Made by a program: the position numbers and the translations under genes. This document shows, one piece after another, positions 5,590 to 10,196 of a DNA stretch of 10,196 nt. Numbering within the stretch: the stretch's first letter is position 1; every line of letters starts with the position of its first letter. Location: positions 1-10,196 of the forward strand of contig CANJJY010000147.1 of the NCBI GenBank assembly GCA_947474445.1, written 5' to 3'. This DNA comes from Oligoflexaceae bacterium (lineage in GTDB: Bacteria > Bdellovibrionota_B > Oligoflexia > Oligoflexales > Oligoflexaceae). Under the pieces are notes generated by a model. The model did not search any database, was not told the DNA's origin, and saw only the letters and a program-made list of their open reading frames with translations.

Positions 5590-8160
5590 GTGAGTAACAT
5601 TTTTAGTGGCCAAGCCAGATTCTTCCTCATTCTTTCCTTTATGAGCGCCTGCGGCAATCCTGGCCAGTTTAAAGGCGGCATCGCCTCGAAGACTAACGAT
5701 GATGCGAATTCCGAAGCGAGTAAAAAACTAATCGAAGCCGAGGAAACTCTCTCTCCCCTGCAAGCATTTCGTTACGACCTCATCGTCGCCGATGGCAAAC
5801 CCGTCGTGCGCCAGGGCTTGAATCCGAGCTCGACGGCTATCTACAAAGACGATACGGATGTACCGCTCGATGGCGCCGGAGCCGCGGCCTGGCAGGTCAC
5901 GATAAAGCCGGGTTCTGCACCCGAGACTGTGGGAGCTCTGGGCGCGCGCGAACTCGATCTCAGCGCAGCCTCTGGCATCGTAACGATCAGCGCAAAGTTT
6001 CAGCATCGCGATGGTCGATCGGGACAGGTGAGCCGCAGTGTCTATGTCGATAGCGAAGCTCCCAAGGCGAGCCTCGTCGAGCTTTCGACCTCAGCGGCCG
6101 GCGATCAAAGAGTTCTCTACTGGGCCGCTACCGACAACTATCAGGTGCGTACCGAGCGCACGCGGATCTATGCTTGCATCAAAGATACAGCCCCCGTCAT
6201 CGCTAAGAGCTTTGATGATCTCAACCAGCTCCAACCTAACTGCGCGATCGCGGCCAAGGCCGAGGATCTCGTCGCTGCTGGCGATCAAATCACTCTCGGT
6301 TCGCTGACAATTGAGGGACAGGATTATCTGCCTTCCCAACTCGTTCATTACATTTTTGCTGAGGATTTGGTGGGTCAGAGCACTTCTGTCATCATGACTC
6401 CTGCAGCTCGCAATGTAGCCTTGCTCGTTCTCGACTCAAGCATCAAAGGAATTCAGTTCACCAACAAGTCGGTCTTTAACTATCCCCTGACTCTCACTTT
6501 AATCGATCAAGGCCAAAGTCAGCGCATCGACGCGATGGCCAGCAGCTGGGACAAGTACGGCCTGAGCCAAGCGCGCGTGCCTGAGAATCTGTCCACCAAC
6601 ACAGTGTTTGACCCCGCTGCGAAATTAACACTCGGCACCGCGGAAGGCCTCTATACCTTTACGCTCCAAGCACAGCAGATCGGTCAAAACCTTTTGAGCA
6701 ACGAAAAGACGGCGGCCGTCGTCTATGACAAGACTCCTCCGCTGGTGACCAGCACGCAGATTCAGGTGCCCGGTGGCTATCTCGACCAGACGGCAGACGT
6801 TTCGATCACCTGGAACGCGACTGACGTCAATGGCATTCAATCGCAGGTCTTAGAATATCAGAGCAAAGGCGACGCGACCTGGACCAAGATCGCCGACCTC
6901 GCGGGGACGGCGCGATCTTATGTGTTCATCTGGGACAATAGACCTCAAAAAGGCTTTACCGTTCGCGTCAGTGCCACCGATCCTGCCGGCAACACCGGCA
7001 GCGAAGTGTCGCCCCCCTGGGCACCCCAAATCTTCAATGCCGCTGTCCTCACCTCCTCAGTGGAGTGCTTCTACTGCCATATGCGCATTGAAGGCGATGT
7101 CGGCGGGATCAACTTCCCCTCCGATGCCGTGATGGATGCACGCGCTGATTCGGGAGAACAGTTCCGCATCTTGGGCAAGCTCTTTGCGACCAACAATGTT
7201 CCTCAGCTGTTTAAGCGACAGATCGCAGCGGGACAGATGACGGTGTCGGGTGGCTTGGTCGATAACTACGACAACTCAGGGATCAAAATTTTCCCGTCTC
7301 AAAAAGATGCCAAGGGCGTCCCGGTTTTCCCGGCTCTCAGCGTCGCTCTATTGAAAGATAGGATGAACGGCACCGTCGTCAACGGCAGTGGCGTGCGCTA
7401 CAGCCGCATCTATCAGGGCAATCTCGTCCTGAGCGGAACAGCGGCCAACCCGATTCAACTGAGCGGGGAATTCCTGGTCGACGGTGATCTCGTCATCGAA
7501 GGTGTTTACAAGGGAATAGGCTCCATCTATGCAAAGAACGTTTATATCGTCGACGATATCGTTTCCATCGATTGCATTCCCGGCGCTACCACCTGTCCGT
7601 TCCCCTTCGCCGGGACGACCGACGATGAAAAATTGGCGAGTGCGAAGTCAGCCATCAAGCTGAAGCGCGCGGCCCTCTACCTCGCAGGCATAGGCCAGAC
7701 CAACGTCGGCGGTATCAGCACGTCCTGGGATTTTGCCTTAGCCGATCCCTACAGCTGGCTGCCCAAGGCGAGTTACCAATCCTATTGCACCCAAGGCGCT
7801 TATCTCAAAACCTCTTCCGGCGCTAATTTTGCGACGCCCAATCAATTCTACGACCCGACTCTCGCCAGCGACGTCAGAGCGCGGTGCGAAGTCTCGCGGG
7901 TCGATGCCTTCATCTACGGCCACGATCTGATCACCTGGCGATCGTATGGAAACTACCTGATCAATGGGGGATTTGTCGGATACAAGGCCGCCTTACTCTC
8001 GACCGTCCCTTATCGCATCTATCATAACGGAGCGCCTGCGACGATACCTATCAACAGCCGCAACAATATGCCCGCCGATCAAAACGTCATTCGTTACGAC
8101 TGGCGTCTGCGCGCGGGCGGTGCGGGCTTTGAAAGTTTGAAATTATTATTTGATCAATAA
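5590..8160 (+). CDS. Large lipoprotein: Ig-like domains, CxxCH motif, beta-helix-like C-terminus
   Basis: The product has 856 residues from a GTG start. A hydrophobic signal with Arg10 ends in MSAC, so Cys21 is the lipidated residue. After a polar linker come about four Ig/fibronectin-like segments, at roughly 55-155, 156-280, 281-384 and 385-477. They are marked by VDSEAP and YDKTPP boundary motifs and by the end motif ATDPAGNTGSE, as in bacterial Ig-like repeats. A single CFYCH (493-497) follows. Residues about 545-657 are rich in short beta strands (FLVDGDLVIEGVYKGIGSIY) and resemble bactofilin or polymer-forming beta-helix proteins. The C-terminus (about 770-856) is rich in Tyr and Gly, includes DAFIYGHDLITW, and ends in a YDWRLRAGGAGFESLK segment. 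No enzyme signature is clear. A cell-surface structural or adhesion role is inferred. CxxCH could bind one c-type heme, but no other cytochrome feature is seen. It lies 22 bases before a second lipoprotein gene. Confidence 0.85.
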   Translation: MSNIFSGQARFFLILSFMSACGNPGQFKGGIASKTNDDANSEASKKLIEAEETLSPLQAFRYDLIVADGKPVVRQGLNPSSTAIYKDDTDVPLDGAGAAAWQVTIKPGSAPETVGALGARELDLSAASGIVTISAKFQHRDGRSGQVSRSVYVDSEAPKASLVELSTSAAGDQRVLYWAATDNYQVRTERTRIYACIKDTAPVIAKSFDDLNQLQPNCAIAAKAEDLVAAGDQITLGSLTIEGQDYLPSQLVHYIFAEDLVGQSTSVIMTPAARNVALLVLDSSIKGIQFTNKSVFNYPLTLTLIDQGQSQRIDAMASSWDKYGLSQARVPENLSTNTVFDPAAKLTLGTAEGLYTFTLQAQQIGQNLLSNEKTAAVVYDKTPPLVTSTQIQVPGGYLDQTADVSITWNATDVNGIQSQVLEYQSKGDATWTKIADLAGTARSYVFIWDNRPQKGFTVRVSATDPAGNTGSEVSPPWAPQIFNAAVLTSSVECFYCHMRIEGDVGGINFPSDAVMDARADSGEQFRILGKLFATNNVPQLFKRQIAAGQMTVSGGLVDNYDNSGIKIFPSQKDAKGVPVFPALSVALLKDRMNGTVVNGSGVRYSRIYQGNLVLSGTAANPIQLSGEFLVDGDLVIEGVYKGIGSIYAKNVYIVDDIVSIDCIPGATTCPFPFAGTTDDEKLASAKSAIKLKRAALYLAGIGQTNVGGISTSWDFALADPYSWLPKASYQSYCTQGAYLKTSSGANFATPNQFYDPTLASDVRARCEVSRVDAFIYGHDLITWRSYGNYLINGGFVGYKAALLSTVPYRIYHNGAPATIPINSRNNMPADQNVIRYDWRLRAGGAGFESLKLLFDQ

Positions 8161-8170
8161 AGTTGGTGAT

Positions 8171-8175
8171 AAGGA
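8171..8175 (+). promoter_or_regulatory. Ribosome binding site for the second large lipoprotein
   Basis: AAGGA lies 7 bases before the ATG at 8183, in the 22-base gap after the preceding stop. It fixes the start of a gene that runs off the window. Confidence 0.6.
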
Positions 8176-8182
8176 CGGATCG

Positions 8183-10196
8183 ATGACAGCTGAACATGTG
8201 CCTCGCGTCGCGGCCCCGCGCCGGCCGCTTTTTATCCTCGGTGTCTGCCTGATGTCGGCTTGCTGGGCCTGCGGTAAAATGAAAGACGATGTCGCCAACT
8301 ATCGTCAGCGCGGCCTGCACAGTAAGAGCGGCGACGTGCAAGTCGGCGCCAACCTCAGCTTCAGCGGCGTCATCGCCGATGGTAAGCCGACTTCTCAGCG
8401 CGTACATACGATGAGCAGTCGCTTTCGGATGAGCCCGGCGGCGATGGAAGCCAATGGACTTCAGGCTGGCGATACTGTTGGTGTGAAAATTACGCTGCGC
8501 GATCCCGATGGCGAGATCGTTGCCGAACAGACTCAGGATGGAATCCTGCCTGAATTTTCGACTCCTTGGACCGTAAAGCTGAATAGCAAGGAAGGCGATT
8601 ATGCCTTGGAAGGGCAGATCGTCACCAAAGGTGAGTCAGCTATCAAAGGCGTGATCCTTTGGAAGGCCCAAGTGGAACTCGACACCACCCAGCCGACCCT
8701 CGCTTTCGAGGCAAAACTCAGTGCCACCAGTGACGGTGGATCACGGCAGATAGCAGTTGCGGCTCATGTTGCGGGCGAGACCGATGTGACTTGTTCGGAC
8801 GCAAGCCTTCAGCACCCCAACTTGAAGGCCCCTCTGGTCATCAAACTCAAACCGCAGACATTCGATCGCGCGGCCCGCGCGGCCCAGTTCGCCAGCGAGC
8901 CGACCGAGCTTCAGGATCTCTCTCCGAACGGTCTTCTCGTCACCGTTCGTTGCCGCGACGCTGCTGGCAATCAAAGTGAATTGGTTCAGCCCATAAGCGC
9001 GGTGGAAAGCCGCCAGTTCTCGCTCAAAGCGCGCGTCGATGCCCCTCTGAGCAAACCCGTCGGCACCGCTGCGGCGAACAAAACGATGGCGTTCGTCAAC
9101 ACGGGTCTCATCGCGATTAAGATTGATCTGATCGACAGCGAGAAGGCCCAATCGTTGGGTGCTCCGGCCATCGCCGCAGAAAAATCAAGTCTCCGCCTCT
9201 ACGTCACCGAACAGGCCATCACGCAGGCGAGCGATCTCACGGGGAGCAAGACAGTTCTCTGGAACCAAGCTTTTGCCGAGAGCATCCGTCTGAACCTGCC
9301 CGCTTATTTCAGAGCGGCCCAGATGCTCTACGTTTCTCTCGTCCGCCATGACGCAAACAGCGGGCAAGACTCGCTCATCGGGATGGTTCCGCTCGACCTC
9401 TTCATCGATACCGCGGGCCCGGAACTGAGTTGGCAGCAAGCACCCGATTTCAAAGCGCCAACGCTCAAGCAAGCGCTCGCCGTCAAGTTCAAGCGCCAGA
9501 TCGAGGGAGCCCCCCTCGCGACGCCGATCACCGCTGAATATACGAGCGATGGCCTGACCTGGAAAGCTCTCCCGATTCAGGAAAGCAGCCTCGCTGATGG
9601 CCTCTCGCAGCTTCAGTCCGATTATCCTCTCGCCGAGGAAGCGCCCTTTCGGGTGCGGCTCCGCGCGGTGGATTTAGCCGGCAATACCACTCTTTCCGCG
9701 ATCAGCCCGAACCTGATAGGACGCGCGGGCATACAGCTCGATGTCACCAACGGCGAGCGCATCTCCTGCCTCAACGGAGGACAGCCTGCTTCGCGTCTTT
9801 ACGCTTGGGTGGGGACGAGCTTTGCCTGTCGTAGGGCCGATATCAAAGGTGAACTCAGCGGGAGTCCCTACGCGACTATCCTGTGGCAAAACCGCGGTCA
9901 GGTCGCGCCGAGCTTTTACGCAAGTTCTCAGATTGCCGAAGGTCTTGGCTACAAGGTCCTCCTCGATGGCGAAGAAGTTGGGGTTGGACGATTCAGTCCT
10001 CCCGACCTGTTCCGCTTAGGTCCGAGCGATCAGCGCCGGCAATATTTCTCGCTGAACGAAGCGTGGCTGACAGCTAGGCGGCTGGAAATCGTCTTTGATG
10101 CCGAAGCGAGCGACGCCTACTCGACGACCAATGCTTGCTATCCCGATGCTCTGCGCTATCCCCGCGTCGTACTCCAGGACTTGGATAAAGGGCTGA
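8183..10196 (+). CDS. Large Ig-like lipoprotein, 3' end outside the window
   Basis: The frame is open from the ATG at 8183 to the window edge: 671 complete codons with no stop. The N-terminus has RR at 13-14, a hydrophobic core at 16-26 and MSAC at 24-27, so Cys27 is the probable lipidation site; a second Cys at 30 fits the lipobox less well. Residues about 48-175 form a beta-rich domain containing IADGKP (64-69), the same motif at nearly the same position as in the preceding lipoprotein. Further Ig-like segments end in CRDAAGNQSE (about 256-266) and AVDLAGNTTLS (about 495-505), typical closing strands of bacterial Ig-like domains. The last visible part (about 515-671) has several cysteines and no recognised family. 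Spacing and GC-rich composition match the upstream gene, so the two are probably co-transcribed and may form one surface complex. No enzyme motif is seen. Confidence 0.85.
   Translation, partial: MTAEHVPRVAAPRRPLFILGVCLMSACWACGKMKDDVANYRQRGLHSKSGDVQVGANLSFSGVIADGKPTSQRVHTMSSRFRMSPAAMEANGLQAGDTVGVKITLRDPDGEIVAEQTQDGILPEFSTPWTVKLNSKEGDYALEGQIVTKGESAIKGVILWKAQVELDTTQPTLAFEAKLSATSDGGSRQIAVAAHVAGETDVTCSDASLQHPNLKAPLVIKLKPQTFDRAARAAQFASEPTELQDLSPNGLLVTVRCRDAAGNQSELVQPISAVESRQFSLKARVDAPLSKPVGTAAANKTMAFVNTGLIAIKIDLIDSEKAQSLGAPAIAAEKSSLRLYVTEQAITQASDLTGSKTVLWNQAFAESIRLNLPAYFRAAQMLYVSLVRHDANSGQDSLIGMVPLDLFIDTAGPELSWQQAPDFKAPTLKQALAVKFKRQIEGAPLATPITAEYTSDGLTWKALPIQESSLADGLSQLQSDYPLAEEAPFRVRLRAVDLAGNTTLSAISPNLIGRAGIQLDVTNGERISCLNGGQPASRLYAWVGTSFACRRADIKGELSGSPYATILWQNRGQVAPSFYASSQIAEGLGYKVLLDGEEVGVGRFSPPDLFRLGPSDQRRQYFSLNEAWLTARRLEIVFDAEASDAYSTTNACYPDALRYPRVVLQDLDKGL

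Noticed and set aside
5574..5597. Seven-codon leader ORF (ATG to TAA) overlapping the GTG start
   Set aside because: It overlaps the ribosome binding site of the large gene and has no recognisable leader-peptide pattern.
5590..8160. Calling the CxxCH lipoprotein a cytochrome c
   Set aside because: There is one CxxCH in 856 residues, with no surrounding helical cytochrome-domain features. The rest of the protein is Ig-like and beta-helix-like.
8741..9151. 136-codon open frame on the minus strand
   Set aside because: It lies opposite the continuous plus-strand lipoprotein frame. GC-rich coding DNA commonly leaves such antisense frames, and its translation looks compositionally random.
1..10196. 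CRISPR arrays, insertion sequences, tRNA or rRNA genes
   Set aside because: No spaced identical DNA repeats, transposase-like frames, terminal inverted repeats or structural RNA sequences were seen.

Overview
The window is bacterial and Gram-negative in character. It holds six plus-strand genes plus one in-frame gene remnant, and nearly all products look exported: two have Sec signal peptides and three have lipoprotein signals. The mix of large Ig-like/beta-helix lipoproteins, cysteine-repeat secreted proteins and a lipoprotein carrying a toxin module would suit a predatory or social deltaproteobacterium-like lineage (Bdellovibrionota/Oligoflexia or relatives). That is an impression from protein style; no rRNA or marker gene is present to prove it.

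Region 1 (54-5273) is an AT-richer, tightly packed cassette. In order it encodes a secreted protein with 13-residue cysteine repeats, a secreted alpha-helical/coiled-coil protein, a lipoprotein ending in a pre-toxin TG-like segment and a compact toxin-like domain, and a cytoplasmic zinc-ribbon protein whose ATG directly abuts the toxin stop codon. The gaps are 17, 1 and 0 bases, so one transcript is likely, starting left of the window. The most economical reading is a polymorphic-toxin operon: two exported accessory proteins, a lipid-anchored toxin and its immunity protein. The arrangement recalls the SitBAI lipoprotein toxin cassettes of Myxococcus, but this is by analogy only. The putative immunity gene ends at a TGA, after which the same frame stays open and protein-like for 81 more codons (5028-5270), suggesting a nonsense mutation, readthrough or a sequencing error.

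Region 2 (5274-5589) is a 316-base spacer without a convincing gene. It contains two weak hairpins and, just before the next gene, a sequence resembling a sigma-28 (FliA) promoter.

Region 3 (5590-10196) is markedly more GC-rich. It encodes two large lipoproteins 22 bases apart. The first (856 residues) has several Ig-like domains, one CxxCH motif and a C-terminal bactofilin-like/beta-helix segment. The second (at least 671 residues, running off the window) is built of Ig-like segments and shares with the first an ADGKP motif at almost the same residue position. They look like co-expressed, distantly paralogous cell-surface proteins. The composition change at about 5.3-5.6 kb suggests that region 1 is a transferred cassette beside resident surface-protein genes.
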